DNA of 64,000 nt from CAZADA01 sp964526675 (GCA_964526675.1 CAZGLY010000010.1:10541-74540), one strand, 5' to 3'; shown: positions 7,997 through 18,211, counted from the stretch's first letter. Numbers and translations are program-made. Notes: generated by a model from the sequence alone, not told the origin.

Positions 7997-9538
7997 TTAG
8001 GGCGTGCGGTTGGCCGTGTCCGCCGCTGCGATCAAGCTGGTCGCGCCATGATCCTCATCGCCGGCGTGGAGCGCGCGCAACGCGTCAAGCCGGCTGCGCA
8101 CGGCGGCGAACGCTTGCTTCTCCGCCGCCGTGAGGGTCCGGCCCGTGGGGGCGGACAGCTTCATCGGATTCACGTGGCGGCCGTTTTTCATCACCTCGTA
8201 GTGGAGGTGGGGGCCGGTTGAGCGTCCGGTGGAGCCAACATAGCCGATCACCTCGCCTTGGCGCACGCGCACGCCGGAGCGCACGCCGCGCGCATAGCCG
8301 CGCAAGTGTGCGTAAGCGGTCTTGTAACCATTGGCGTGGCGCAGGCGGATGTAATGCCCATAGCCGCCATAGCGGCTCGCGCGCTCCACCACGCCATCGC
8401 CGGCCGCAAACACGGGCGTGCCGCGCGGCGCGGCGAAGTCCGTCCCCTTGTGCAGGCGCGTGTACCCCAAGATCGGGTGGCGCCGTTTCCCAAAATGGGA
8501 GGACAGCCGGGCGCCGTTGATCGGCGTCTTCATCAACGCGCGCCGCGCGCTTTCGCCGTCGGCGTCGTAGAAATCGACGTCTCCGTCGCCGTTCTCATAG
8601 CGCCAGTACGCAAGCGGCCGGCCCTTAGGCGCGAAGCCGACATAGAGCAGGTCGCCGGCGCGCACGGCGCGCCCGTCCGGCGCCACCCATTCCTCAAAGA
8701 GGATCTCAAACGGGTCGCCCGGATGGATCTCGCGCTGAAAGTCCACCGAAAACCCAAGCAGGTTCGCGATGTCCACAATCGTGGCGTGATGCGCGCCGGA
8801 CGCGATCGCGTCGACATACAGGCTGTTTTCGATGACGCCGCGCGCGCTCACCGTCCGCCGCGTGAGGGGCGTCACGAACTCCCGCGCGTGATACTGGCCC
8901 TGCGCGTCGGCGCTGAGGTGGATGGTGCGGATGTCGTCGGGTTCGAAAGCAAGGCCCGCGAGGCGACGCGTGCGCCCGGCGTCCTCCAAAAACACGTTGA
9001 CGTCCTGCCCCGCGCGCAAGCTGCGCGCGTCAAACACGCTCTCCAACGCGCGAATGATGTCGTAGCGGGTGCGGCTGTCGTCGACGCCGGCGCGCGTCAA
9101 CAGACGCTCCAACGTCTCGCCGCGCCGCACGCGCAAGGTTTCTTCAGCCCGCGCCGTTTGAAGCGGCGCCAGCAGCGCCTCCATCGCGGCGTTCTCGATC
9201 GCGGCCGCGGATCGGGTCCATGACGCCGACCAGCTGGGGACGGCGGCGATCGCGGGGCGGCTGAAGGCGACGGCGTCGCGCCCGCCCTTCGCCGTTTGGG
9301 GCGCTGCGGACAACGCGCCGGCGACGCTGGCCGCCGCCACCGCAACCGCCATCACGATGACGCGGCGCGCCGGCGCGCTCCAGAAGAGGCGGCGAAGCGA
9401 AACCAAAAACAGGCGCGTCACGGGATGGGCGTTGGGTGCGCCCAAACTGGCGCTTGAGTGTGATCGGGGATCAAATGGCACGTTCAACACCTTACGCTGA
9501 CCCTTCGTCAGCACCTCCGACACGGCGATCTCGATCAT
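7997..9538 (-). CDS. M23 family metallopeptidase (peptidoglycan endopeptidase)
   Basis: A membrane-anchored murein hydrolase of the LytM/MepM class, likely cleaving peptide cross-links in the periplasm. A single transmembrane segment lies near residues 60-85 (RRVIVMAVAVAAASVAG). A LysM-like region follows (VRRGETLERLLTRAGVDD). The C-terminal M23 domain has zinc-site motifs HKGTDF and HLHYEV, with the usual GYVGSTGRSTGPH loop, so it should be active. It is convergent with the LysM lipoprotein 13 bases away, so two cell-wall proteins face each other. The ATG at 9538 is preferred to a TTG at 9544; no strong ribosome-binding site is visible. Confidence 0.9.
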   Translation of the reverse strand: MIEIAVSEVLTKGQRKVLNVPFDPRSHSSASLGAPNAHPVTRLFLVSLRRLFWSAPARRVIVMAVAVAAASVAGALSAAPQTAKGGRDAVAFSRPAIAAVPSWSASWTRSAAAIENAAMEALLAPLQTARAEETLRVRRGETLERLLTRAGVDDSRTRYDIIRALESVFDARSLRAGQDVNVFLEDAGRTRRLAGLAFEPDDIRTIHLSADAQGQYHAREFVTPLTRRTVSARGVIENSLYVDAIASGAHHATIVDIANLLGFSVDFQREIHPGDPFEILFEEWVAPDGRAVRAGDLLYVGFAPKGRPLAYWRYENGDGDVDFYDADGESARRALMKTPINGARLSSHFGKRRHPILGYTRLHKGTDFAAPRGTPVFAAGDGVVERASRYGGYGHYIRLRHANGYKTAYAHLRGYARGVRSGVRVRQGEVIGYVGSTGRSTGPHLHYEVMKNGRHVNPMKLSAPTGRTLTAAEKQAFAAVRSRLDALRALHAGDEDHGATSLIAAADTANRTP

Positions 9539-9693
9539 CGCCAAGCGGGGTTAATACCCGGTTGTTTCGCTCCGACACGATGCTAAGCCCACGTGAAGCA
9601 AGGTGCGAGCCGTGTCATGACGACGCTTGTCGCGTCGCGGCAACTCAAGTGTACTAACGGTTCCCGAGAGGAAAAGCCACAAAGTCAGCGCCC

Positions 9694-12600
9694 ATGCCGG
9701 TCCTCCGACAGTCTCTCATGTTGCGCGCTGGATTGGCGCTGCTGGCGGCGGCTGTGATCGCCGGGGCGTGGGCTGTGCGGATGCCCGTGGCGGAGCGGGT
9801 GATGAAGGCGGCTGCGTCCGCCGCCGGCTATGACGTGGCGTTCAAGGTGACGGCGCTGGATTTTGGCCAGGTGGCCGCCAACGAGGTGCGCCTCGGCCCG
9901 CCGGACGCGCCGGACGTCGAGGCGGCGGTCGTGCGTCTGCAGTTCCGGTTGTCCGAGGTGCTCAGCGGCCGGATCCGCGGGTTGGAGGTTGAGACCGCCA
10001 CGGTCCGCGTCGGGTGGGATGACGGGCGGCTGCGTTTCGCGGGACGCCGCCCGCCGTGGGAGGGACCGCCCGCCCGCCTGCGGCTTGCGGATGTGCGCGT
10101 TCTCGCGGACACGCCGTTCGGCCTGATCGAGGCGGACGTGAACGCAGACGGAGACCGCGCGACCGGATGGCGTGTCGAAGCGACGGCGCGCACATCGCCG
10201 GATCCCGCCGACGCCGCGCGCATCGTGATCGAAGACGCCGCGTTGACGGCCGTGCTGACGCCGGAGGACGCCCATGGCTCCCTGGCGCTCGTGATCACGG
10301 AGGCGAACGCGCCGGCGTGGCGGTTGGGCCCCACGGTTGTGTCCGGTGATTTCCAAGGCGCTTTAAACGATCCCGAGGATTGGGACACGCTCACGGGCGA
10401 GGGGGTGTTGACCGCCGCCGTCGAGGGCGCAGGGTTCGAGGCGGATGCGGCCACGCGCGTGGCCCAGGCGTTCGCGCCGCCGCCGCGTGGCGCGGGCGGC
10501 GCGGTGATTGCGCCCCATCTGCAGGAGGCGCGTTTCGCGCTGGAAAGCGCGTTGCGGGCCTTTGGCGGTTCGGCCGACATCGGGTTTCGTCTGCAGGGGT
10601 CGCGTGTGGACGCGCGCTTGAACGCGCCGCTGAAGCTCGCGGGGGCGAGTGGGGCGCGCTTCGACATCCGCATGTCGTCGCGCGCGAGCGCCCAGGTCGA
10701 TTTGGTCAGCGGTGAAGCGACGCTGCGGCGGTTCCGGGCGCGTTTGCGCGGCGAGGGGTTGCCGCGGGTCACGTCGCGGATCGGCCAGATGGAAATCAAA
10801 CCGAAGGCGGGGCGGGAGCCTTGGCTCTACGCCGACGCTGATCTCAGCGTGGACCCGTGGGACGTGGCCGGCGTCTCCGCGGGGATGGAGCTTGACCTGC
10901 TGCGTCTGACGGTGACGCGTCGGGAATGGCGGGTGGCGGCCGCCGGACGCGCGGCCGTCGACGGCGCGCGCGGCGGCGCGGCGCTACGCGGCGTGGGCTT
11001 GGCGGCGGATCTTGAGATTGTCGGACGCGACGGCGTCGTCTCCGTGACGCCGCGGGCGGGCGCGGTGGCGCGCGCGACCGTGCAAGACGCCACGCTCGCG
11101 GGCGTCGCGTTTCGCGACGTGAGCATGCATGTGCGTCCTGCGCCGGCTGGGCGGCCTTTGGTGTCGTGGTCTTCCGAGGGGCTCGGCGTCGCAGCGACGG
11201 TTCGAGACTTGGACTTTTTGGCCGCACGCCCAGAGCTTGGCGCCCGGTTGCGCGCGCTGGCGGTGGAGGTTGTCCACGATCGCCCTGTCGCGGGGGAGCT
11301 GGCGTGGCGGTTGAGGGTTCAAGGCCCGCGGGTCGATGGGCGCCTGGCGGACGGCGGTCGTGTGCGCATGGACGCCCGGGTGATCGACGCCAGTTGGCTG
11401 AACCAGACGCCGCCGCCGCAAGCGGCAAACGACGCTGCGGCGGAGGAGGCCGTCGAGCCCGAGGTTTCCGGGGCGGCGGAGGCCCGCGTCACGTTTGAGA
11501 CGCTCTCGATCAACGCAGAAAAGGGCTTGGCGTCCGTGGCTGACGCGGCTGGGGAGGTTGTGCTCACCATGCGCGACGGCGCGCCGGCGACCGGACGCGC
11601 CACGCTGGCGCGGGCTTTGGTGCGCGACCAGGCGCGGGTCCATCGCGTCGCGCCCTTGCGCGTGAGTGTCGCTGCGGAGATCGACGGCTCTCAGATCGCC
11701 GGCCTGGCCCGAGCGGCGCTCGCCGACAGCGGCGATGAGGTCGTGCAGGCGGATGTCGCTTATGACCTCGCCGAGGGCGCGGGCTCAGCGCGCTACGCAA
11801 CGCCGGTCGTGACCGTGGGGCGCGGCCGCTTGGGCGTCGCGGATGTCTCGCCGATCATGGGTCTGGCGGCGCGTGGGATGGCGGGCGCGCTTCAGGCGCA
11901 GGGGGACGCGCGGTTTCGCTTGCGGCCTGACCCGAGATCGCCGGTGGCGCTTGAGGCCATGACCCTGCGCTTGAACATATCGGATGTTGACGTCAACACG
12001 CCGCTGGGCCGGCTGGACGGCGTCAAGGCCGACTTAGCGTTCTCGGATCTGGTTCGTCCCCGTACGGATGGCGTGCAGACCATCACGGCGGAGGCGTACA
12101 CGCCCGGCGTGCCGTTGACGCAGGTCAGCGCGGCGATCGCGTTGGCGGACGGGTTGGTGTCCGGGGACCCGGTGACGGCGACGCTCGCGGGCGGGGAGGT
12201 CGCGCTCGAACCGCTGGAGGTCGACATTGCCGGACGTGCGGCCACGGGGCTCATCGCGGTGCGTCGGCTGGATCTGGCGGCGTTGACCCAGGCGGCCAAT
12301 CTGCCGGGGGTGGAGATGACCGGCCTCGTCAGCGGCGGCGGCTACATCGAAGCTGCGCCGTTGTCCCTGCGCTTCGACAATGTGCGCCTGGCGGCGTTGG
12401 GGCCGGGCGTGGTGACCTTGGGCGGTGACGCGGCGCCGCTGGCGGCGGACGTTGGCGACAACGCTGGGGAGGCGCTTGGCGCTGAGGCGCTTCAGGCTGC
12501 TGACGCGGGGGAGGACGACGCCCAGGCGGGAGCCCCCGACGCGGTTGAGGATCCCGGGCCGCCGACGCCCGCGCCCTTCGCCTATGATCGTATGGAGGTG

Positions 12601-12750
12601 TCCCTCGATGGCGATGTCCGCGCGGTGACGCTTGTGGTGGAGGCGTGGCCCCGCGATGACGGCGCGCCGCGCCGTGAGACGATGGTGGTGGATCTTTCTG
12701 AGATCCTCCGTGCGGCGCCGGGCGGAGAAGCCGCCCCGCCCTCCCAGTGA
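9694..12750 (+). CDS. YdbH-type intermembrane transport protein (AsmA-like superfamily)
   Basis: A giant 1018-residue envelope protein. An N-terminal signal anchor (LRAGLALLAAAVIAGAWAV) is followed by a long beta-rich body typical of the AsmA/TamB/YdbH bridge proteins, thought to conduct phospholipids between inner and outer membranes. The C-terminal region with ATGLIAVRRLDLAALTQAANLPGVEMTGLVSGGGYIE matches the conserved end of YdbH-family proteins ('dicarboxylate transport' family in older annotations). An acidic Ala/Asp-rich insert lies at about 915-960. The companion genes ynbE and ydbL are not next to it. It is divergent from the M23 peptidase. Confidence 0.75.
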   Translation: MPVLRQSLMLRAGLALLAAAVIAGAWAVRMPVAERVMKAAASAAGYDVAFKVTALDFGQVAANEVRLGPPDAPDVEAAVVRLQFRLSEVLSGRIRGLEVETATVRVGWDDGRLRFAGRRPPWEGPPARLRLADVRVLADTPFGLIEADVNADGDRATGWRVEATARTSPDPADAARIVIEDAALTAVLTPEDAHGSLALVITEANAPAWRLGPTVVSGDFQGALNDPEDWDTLTGEGVLTAAVEGAGFEADAATRVAQAFAPPPRGAGGAVIAPHLQEARFALESALRAFGGSADIGFRLQGSRVDARLNAPLKLAGASGARFDIRMSSRASAQVDLVSGEATLRRFRARLRGEGLPRVTSRIGQMEIKPKAGREPWLYADADLSVDPWDVAGVSAGMELDLLRLTVTRREWRVAAAGRAAVDGARGGAALRGVGLAADLEIVGRDGVVSVTPRAGAVARATVQDATLAGVAFRDVSMHVRPAPAGRPLVSWSSEGLGVAATVRDLDFLAARPELGARLRALAVEVVHDRPVAGELAWRLRVQGPRVDGRLADGGRVRMDARVIDASWLNQTPPPQAANDAAAEEAVEPEVSGAAEARVTFETLSINAEKGLASVADAAGEVVLTMRDGAPATGRATLARALVRDQARVHRVAPLRVSVAAEIDGSQIAGLARAALADSGDEVVQADVAYDLAEGAGSARYATPVVTVGRGRLGVADVSPIMGLAARGMAGALQAQGDARFRLRPDPRSPVALEAMTLRLNISDVDVNTPLGRLDGVKADLAFSDLVRPRTDGVQTITAEAYTPGVPLTQVSAAIALADGLVSGDPVTATLAGGEVALEPLEVDIAGRAATGLIAVRRLDLAALTQAANLPGVEMTGLVSGGGYIEAAPLSLRFDNVRLAALGPGVVTLGGDAAPLAADVGDNAGEALGAEALQAADAGEDDAQAGAPDAVEDPGPPTPAPFAYDRMEVSLDGDVRAVTLVVEAWPRDDGAPRRETMVVDLSEILRAAPGGEAAPPSQ

Positions 12751-12829
12751 CGCGCGCGGATGATCGCCGCCCACACCGCGTTCGCGCGGAGGGCTTCCAC
12801 GCTCTGAGAAACGCCGCTATCGTCCGCGC

Positions 12830-13480
12830 ATGACGTCTTCCGCACCGCTGTCCGCCCAGAATCTGGCGGCCTTCTTGTCCGCCCATCTTTGTCACGAAGT
12901 CGCCAGCCCCGTCGCGGCGATCGGCGCGGCCATGGGCGTGTTGGACGACCCGCAGTCCGCGGACATGCGCGAGGAGGCGATCACCCTCCTGCGCAGTTCG
13001 GCGTTGCAGGCCCACGCGCGGGTGGAGTTCGCACGGCTGGCTTACGGCCCGCAGCCGGCGAGCCTCACCCTTCCGATGGCCGAGCTGCAGCGGGTCGTGC
13101 GGGAAATGTTTTCGGAGAAGAAAGTCACGTTCACGTGGCGAACGCCGGAGGGCGAGCCGCCCCGGCCCGTGGCGTCTTTGATGGCCAACCTCACGCTGAT
13201 CGGCGTCAACGCGTTGCCGCGCGGCGGGTCGGTGCTGATCGAGGCCGGCGCCAGCGGCGAGCGGATGCACGTGACGGCTGAAGGCCCCCGGGCCCGGCTG
13301 GAGGATTGGGTGATTGCGTGTCTGGAAGGCCGCACGCCCGAGGGCGGTTTCGACGGCCGTCGGATCCAACCCTACTACGCCGGGCTGCTCGCGCGGGAAG
13401 CGGGCGGTCGCGCGTCCGCGCGCCTCGACGGCGAACGGGTGGAGATCGCCGCCCTTGCGCCTGTCTTGGGTATGGCCTGA
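12830..13480 (+). CDS. chpT: Histidine phosphotransferase ChpT
   Basis: Relays phosphate from the hybrid kinase CckA to CtrA and CpdR in the alphaproteobacterial cell-cycle pathway. The dimerisation/HPt helix carries the active histidine in LCHEVASPVAAIG (about residue 22), matching the ChpT pattern LCHDxxSPVxAI. The second half is a degenerate kinase-like ATPase fold without ATP motifs. 216 residues is the usual size. It stands just before the chemotaxis operon and about 6 kb from ctrA, its target. CckA is not in the window. Confidence 0.9.
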   Translation: MTSSAPLSAQNLAAFLSAHLCHEVASPVAAIGAAMGVLDDPQSADMREEAITLLRSSALQAHARVEFARLAYGPQPASLTLPMAELQRVVREMFSEKKVTFTWRTPEGEPPRPVASLMANLTLIGVNALPRGGSVLIEAGASGERMHVTAEGPRARLEDWVIACLEGRTPEGGFDGRRIQPYYAGLLAREAGGRASARLDGERVEIAALAPVLGMA

Positions 13481-13657
13481 CCCTGAGACGACGCGGACGG
13501 CCCTGTCCGCGCGGGGCCCGTCACGGGTCGATGGTCGGTTTAGGGCGGCTTTAACGGCCCATCACTCACAACGAGGGGGAGGCGCATCGCAGTCCCCTTG
13601 TCGTTCCCGGACCGCGTCCGGGCCTGCGCTGTGGACCACGGGCGCGGGAAGGGCGCG

Positions 13658-16243
13658 ATGGACGAGCTGCTCAACGAGTTCCTGACAGAGACGGCCGAGA
13701 GCCTCGAGGCGATTGACGTCGCCCTGGTGGCGTTCGAAGCCGAGCCGAACGACCGCGCGACGCTCGACAGCATTTTCCGCCTGGTCCACACGATCAAAGG
13801 CACGTGCGGCTTCTTGGATCTGCCCCGGCTTGAGGCGGTCGCCCATGCGGCTGAGACTCTGCTTGGGCGTTTCCGCGACAGCGATGTGGCGGTCACCGTT
13901 GACGCGGTGACGCTGGTCCTCGAGGCGATTGACCGCATCAAGGACATTGTCGGCCATCTCGAGCGCGACCACCGCGAGCCGGACGGCGAAGACACAGCGC
14001 TCATTGCGCGGTTGGACGCGGCGGCCGAAGGCGGCGATCCCGTTGCGCACGACGTGACGGATGCGCCCCAACCCGCCGAAGACGATGTGGCCGAACCCTT
14101 GGCGGAGGCTGACGCCGGCGACGTGGAGACACCGGAACCGGACGTCGCTGACGCCCGTGACGCCAATGACGCCGCTGGCGCGGACGAGGGCGGGCCGCGG
14201 CGCGACGCGTCGTCTCAGACCATTCGCGTGAACGTGGATGTGTTGGAAAATCTCATGACCATGGTGTCGGAGCTTGTGCTGACGCGCAATCAGCTTCTGC
14301 AAATGGTCCGGCGCGCCGAACAGTCCGAGTTCAAAGCGCCGTTGCAACGCCTATCGAACATCACGGCTGAGTTGCAGGATGGCGTCATGCAGACGCGCAT
14401 GCAGCCCGTCGGCAATGCTTGGAAGAAGCTGCCGCGCGTCGTGCGCGACATCGCAAACGAGCTTGGCAAAAAGATCAGCTTGAACCTGGAAGGCGAGGAC
14501 ACCGAACTCGACCGTCATGTCCTTGATCTGATCAAAGACCCCCTGACCCACATGGTCCGCAATTCGTGCGATCACGGGATTGAAGATCCGAAGACGCGGC
14601 AGGAACACGGCAAGTCCGAGGTCGGAACGCTCCGCCTCAGCGCGTACCACGAAGGCGGTCATATCATCATCGACATCGCGGATGACGGCGCGGGTCTGAA
14701 TGTTGAGCGCATCCGCCGCAAGGCTTTGGACGTCGGCCTGATCACGCCCGACGAAGCGGCGCAGTTTAGCGAGAGCCAGATTCAGCGGCTCATCTTCGCG
14801 GCCGGGTTCTCGACGGCGGCGAAAGTCACCAACATCTCCGGCCGCGGCGTCGGCATGGACGTCGTGCGCGATCATATCGAGCAGATCGGCGGGGCCATCG
14901 ACCTGCACTCCGTGGAAGGCCGCGGCACGACTTTCACCATCAAGATTCCGCTGACCCTGGCCATCATTTCCGCGCTGATCGTCGCGGTCGCGGGGCACCG
15001 GTTCGCGATTCCGCAATTGTCCGTGCTCGAACTGGTGCGCGTGGGCGGTCGGTCCCAGCACCGCGTGGACGTCATCAACGCGACGCAGGTCCTGCGCCTG
15101 CGTGATCGACTGCTGCCGTTGGTCGATCTGGGCCAAATCCTCAATCTGCGCGGGCCCGGCGAGCGCGGCGCGAGCGGCTTCGTGGTCGTGATGCGTGTGG
15201 GCGGCCAACGCTTCGGCGTGGTGGTCGACGACGTCTTCGACACCGAGGAGATCGTCGTGAAGCCGCTGGCCAGCGCTTTGCGCGGACTGACCCAGTTCTC
15301 CGGCAACACCATTCTGGGCGACGGGTCGGTGATCATGATCATGGACCCCAACGGCCTCGCTCACGCCGTCAGCCAAGGCCACACCGACGCCGAGCACGCG
15401 GAGGCGGCGGAGGAAATCCATGTCGACCGCGCCCGCACGACGCGCTCAATGCTCATCTTCCGCGCGGGCTCGGCGGAGCCCAAAGCCGCGCCGTTGTCCC
15501 TCATCACGCGGCTGGAGGATGTCCCGGTCACGAAGATTGAGCGCGGAGCCGGCGGGTTGCTGGTGCAGTATCGCGGCCGGCTGATGCCGTTGGCGCTCGC
15601 GGATCCGGCGGTCCAGCTTCAGTCCGAGGGAGCGCAACCCATTCTGGTGTTCACCGATCGCGACCGCGCCGCCGGCCTGGTCGTCGATGAAATCCTTGAT
15701 GTGGTCGACGAGGCCGTAGACGTCGAGATCGCCGGCGATCGTCCCGGCGTTTCGGGGACGGCCGTTTTGCGCGGTCAGGCGACCGAGATCATCGAGGTCG
15801 GGCACTATCTCACCCTCGCGCGCCCGGACTGGTTCGCCCCCACACAACAGCCGACGGCGGACACCTCCCGACGGCTTCTTCTCGTCGACGACAGCGCCTT
15901 CTACCGCAACATCATGGAGCCGATCCTCACCGCCGCCGGTTACGACGTCACCGGCGTGCAGACCGCCGAGGAGGCGTGGCGGCTCTATGACGCGGGACAG
16001 GATTATCACGTGATCGTCGCGGATCTGAGCCGCGTCGACGGCGAAGGGATGACGTTCGCGGAACGGCTCGAGCGCGTGCGCCGATGGGCGGATGTGCCAC
16101 GGATCGCGTTGTCGAGCGGCGCCACCCACGCGCTTTCCCCGGAGGCGCGCGCCGCGTTCGCCGAACTGATTCCCAAGACGGAACGCAGCGCCGTGGTGGC
16201 CGCTTTGGACACCGTCTTCGCATCAGCGGGCGAGGCGGCATGA
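13658..16243 (+). CDS. cheA: Chemotaxis histidine kinase CheA, hybrid form with C-terminal receiver domain
   Basis: Central kinase of chemotaxis. From the ATG: HPt domain with phospho-acceptor His44 (LVHTIKGTCGFL); an acidic linker (about 115-190); dimerisation domain; ATPase domain with N-box HMVRNSCDHGIE and GRGVGMDVVRD; a CheW-like domain; a second, more diverged CheW-like domain (about 590-735); and a receiver domain at about 740-855 (LLLVDDSAFYR, VIVADLSRVDG). At 861 residues it exceeds the classic CheA. GGGAAGGG before 13658 decides the start against an in-frame TTG 60 bases earlier. It is first of cheA-W-Y-B-R and overlaps cheW by 4 bases. Confidence 0.96.
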   Translation: MDELLNEFLTETAESLEAIDVALVAFEAEPNDRATLDSIFRLVHTIKGTCGFLDLPRLEAVAHAAETLLGRFRDSDVAVTVDAVTLVLEAIDRIKDIVGHLERDHREPDGEDTALIARLDAAAEGGDPVAHDVTDAPQPAEDDVAEPLAEADAGDVETPEPDVADARDANDAAGADEGGPRRDASSQTIRVNVDVLENLMTMVSELVLTRNQLLQMVRRAEQSEFKAPLQRLSNITAELQDGVMQTRMQPVGNAWKKLPRVVRDIANELGKKISLNLEGEDTELDRHVLDLIKDPLTHMVRNSCDHGIEDPKTRQEHGKSEVGTLRLSAYHEGGHIIIDIADDGAGLNVERIRRKALDVGLITPDEAAQFSESQIQRLIFAAGFSTAAKVTNISGRGVGMDVVRDHIEQIGGAIDLHSVEGRGTTFTIKIPLTLAIISALIVAVAGHRFAIPQLSVLELVRVGGRSQHRVDVINATQVLRLRDRLLPLVDLGQILNLRGPGERGASGFVVVMRVGGQRFGVVVDDVFDTEEIVVKPLASALRGLTQFSGNTILGDGSVIMIMDPNGLAHAVSQGHTDAEHAEAAEEIHVDRARTTRSMLIFRAGSAEPKAAPLSLITRLEDVPVTKIERGAGGLLVQYRGRLMPLALADPAVQLQSEGAQPILVFTDRDRAAGLVVDEILDVVDEAVDVEIAGDRPGVSGTAVLRGQATEIIEVGHYLTLARPDWFAPTQQPTADTSRRLLLVDDSAFYRNIMEPILTAAGYDVTGVQTAEEAWRLYDAGQDYHVIVADLSRVDGEGMTFAERLERVRRWADVPRIALSSGATHALSPEARAAFAELIPKTERSAVVAALDTVFASAGEAA

Positions 16244-16716
16244 GCGAGGCGTATCATCCGGCGGCCGACGCGGCCTCGCGCGAGTTCGTGACGTTGCATC
16301 TGATGGATCAGGTGTTTGGCGTTGAGGTGGCGGCGGTTCACGACGTCTTCGCGCCGCGCGGCCTCACGCCCGTGCCCATGGCCCCGCCGGAGATTGCCGG
16401 CGTGCTGAATTTGCGTGGGCGGATTGTTACGGCGCTGGACGCGCGCGCGCGGCTTGGTCTGCCGCCGCTCGAGGAGGATCGCGCGCACGCCGCGATGGCC
16501 GTCGGTGTCGAGCGCGGCGGCGAGGTTTACGGACTGATCATCGATCGCGTCGGCGAGGTCATCCGGCTCAGCGACGACCGCCGCGAACCCAACCCCATCA
16601 ACCTGGATCCCCGGTGGCTGGACGTCGCGGACGGCGTCTACCGGCTGGAGCAGGGACTTCTGATTGTTCTCAACCTGGATCGGATACTCGGCGTGAAGAC
16701 GCCAACGCCGGCGTGA
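16240..16716 (+). CDS. cheW: Chemotaxis coupling protein CheW
   Basis: Links chemoreceptors to CheA. 158 residues with the standard CheW fold: FVTLHLMDQVFGVEVAAVHDVF at the start, the GVLNLRGRIVTALDARARLGL core, and YGLIIDRVGEVIRL. The start is an ATGA overlap with the cheA stop, implying translational coupling. No chemoreceptor gene lies in the window, so its partners are encoded elsewhere. Confidence 0.95.
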   Translation: MSEAYHPAADAASREFVTLHLMDQVFGVEVAAVHDVFAPRGLTPVPMAPPEIAGVLNLRGRIVTALDARARLGLPPLEEDRAHAAMAVGVERGGEVYGLIIDRVGEVIRLSDDRREPNPINLDPRWLDVADGVYRLEQGLLIVLNLDRILGVKTPTPA

Positions 16717-16754
16717 GGCCGCCGCCCCTTCAACCCCGCACACGAGGCGCTACC

Positions 16755-17120
16755 ATGAAGAACTGTCTCATCGTCGACGACTCCCGCGTGATCCGCAAAG
16801 TCGCGCGACGCATTCTGGAAGAGCTGGATTTCCAGTGCTCTGAGGCCGCAGACGGTCTGGAGGCCTTGGAGGCCTGCCGCGTCGACATGCCGGACGCGAT
16901 CCTGCTGGACTGGAACATGCCGGTGATGAACGGCATCGAATTCCTGCGCCGCGTGCGCACGGAACAGCATGGCGACAAGCCGGTGATCGTGTTCTGCACG
17001 ACCGAGAACGAGATCTCCAACATCACCGAAGCGCTCAACTCCGGCGCCAACGAGTACATTATGAAGCCCTTCGACGGCGACATCATCCAAGCCAAGTTCA
17101 CCGAAGTCGGCTTGCTCTAA
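16755..17120 (+). CDS. cheY: Chemotaxis response regulator CheY
   Basis: A stand-alone receiver domain of 121 residues. Acidic pocket residues are in LIVDDSRVIRK, the phosphorylated aspartate is in AILLDWNMPVMNG, and the conserved lysine is in YIMKPFDGD. It should be phosphorylated by CheA and act on the flagellar switch. It lies 38 bases after cheW within the operon. Confidence 0.95.
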   Translation: MKNCLIVDDSRVIRKVARRILEELDFQCSEAADGLEALEACRVDMPDAILLDWNMPVMNGIEFLRRVRTEQHGDKPVIVFCTTENEISNITEALNSGANEYIMKPFDGDIIQAKFTEVGLL

Positions 17121-17134
17121 GGTCCCCGCTCGCT

Positions 17135-18211
17135 GTGACCCGCTCCTCGCCCCTCACCAAAGCGTCGCCCGACGCCAGTGCGATCCGTGTGCTGATCGTC
17201 GACGATTCCGCCGTGATCCGGGGGTTGATGAGCCGCTGGCTCAAGGCCGAGGACGACCTTGAACTCGTGGGCGCGGCCGCGGATGGCGAACACGGCGTCA
17301 CGCAAGCGCGGTTGTTGGCGCCGGACGTCATCGTGCTCGATGTCGAAATGCCGCGCCTCGACGGCCTCGCGGCGCTGCCGAAACTGAAGGCCGCCGCGCC
17401 GAACGCCAAAGTGGTCATGTCCTCGGGACTGACCCGCCGCAACGCGGAAGTCACCGTGAAGGCGTTGGCGCAAGGGGCCACGGACTACATCACCAAGCCC
17501 AGCGCCGCCGCGACCAGCGCGCCCGAATTCCAGCGCGATTTGATCGCGAAGATCCGGGCCCTCGGGACGGCGACGGCGCGCACGCCGGCGCCGAAACCCA
17601 GCCAGGCGACGCGCCCCGAGCCGTCACGGCGGCGCCCCGAGGCGATTTTTCTGGGCGCGTCCACCGGCGGACCATGCGCGTTGCGCACGGTCCTGGCCGC
17701 GCTCGACGGCGTGTCCGCGCCCGTTTTCATCACGCAACACATGCCGCCGGCCTTCACCACGATCCTGGCGGAGCAACTCGACGGCGTGTCCGCCCGGTCG
17801 GTCGTGGAGGCCGCCCATGGCATGCCGGTGGAGCCCGGGCGCGGCTACGTCGCCCCCGGCGGGCATCACATGACCGTGCGCCGCGCCTCGCAGGGGCTTG
17901 TGACCATGCTCGATCAGGAGCCGCCGGAGCATTTCTGCCGCCCTGCGGTCGATCCGCTGTTTCGCAGCGCCGCGGCGACTTACGGGACCGCGGCTTTGGG
18001 CGTGGTGTTGACGGGGATGGGGCGCGACGGCGAGGCGGGATCGGCCGCCGTTGTGCGGGCCGGCGGCACGGTGCTGGCTCAGGACGCCGACAGCAGTGCG
18101 GTGTGGGGCATGCCCGGGGCGGTCGAAGGGGCTGGCCTGGCGGCGTTGTTGGGTCCGCCCGATCGGCTCGGGGCGGCGATTGTCAATCTCACGAAGGGAA
18201 GGGCGCCATGA
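17135..18211 (+). CDS. cheB: Chemoreceptor glutamate methylesterase CheB
   Basis: Removes methyl groups from chemoreceptors in adaptation. N-terminal receiver domain (VLIVDDSAVIRGL, phospho-Asp in VIVLDVEMPRLDG, K in YITKPS), a Pro/Ala/Arg linker, then the methylesterase domain. The catalytic triad regions are visible: Ser in LGASTGGP, His in ITQHMP, Asp in GMGRDG. 358 residues, normal. The start is a GTG 14 bases after cheY; the stop overlaps the cheR start. Confidence 0.95.
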   Translation: MTRSSPLTKASPDASAIRVLIVDDSAVIRGLMSRWLKAEDDLELVGAAADGEHGVTQARLLAPDVIVLDVEMPRLDGLAALPKLKAAAPNAKVVMSSGLTRRNAEVTVKALAQGATDYITKPSAAATSAPEFQRDLIAKIRALGTATARTPAPKPSQATRPEPSRRRPEAIFLGASTGGPCALRTVLAALDGVSAPVFITQHMPPAFTTILAEQLDGVSARSVVEAAHGMPVEPGRGYVAPGGHHMTVRRASQGLVTMLDQEPPEHFCRPAVDPLFRSAAATYGTAALGVVLTGMGRDGEAGSAAVVRAGGTVLAQDADSSAVWGMPGAVEGAGLAALLGPPDRLGAAIVNLTKGRAP

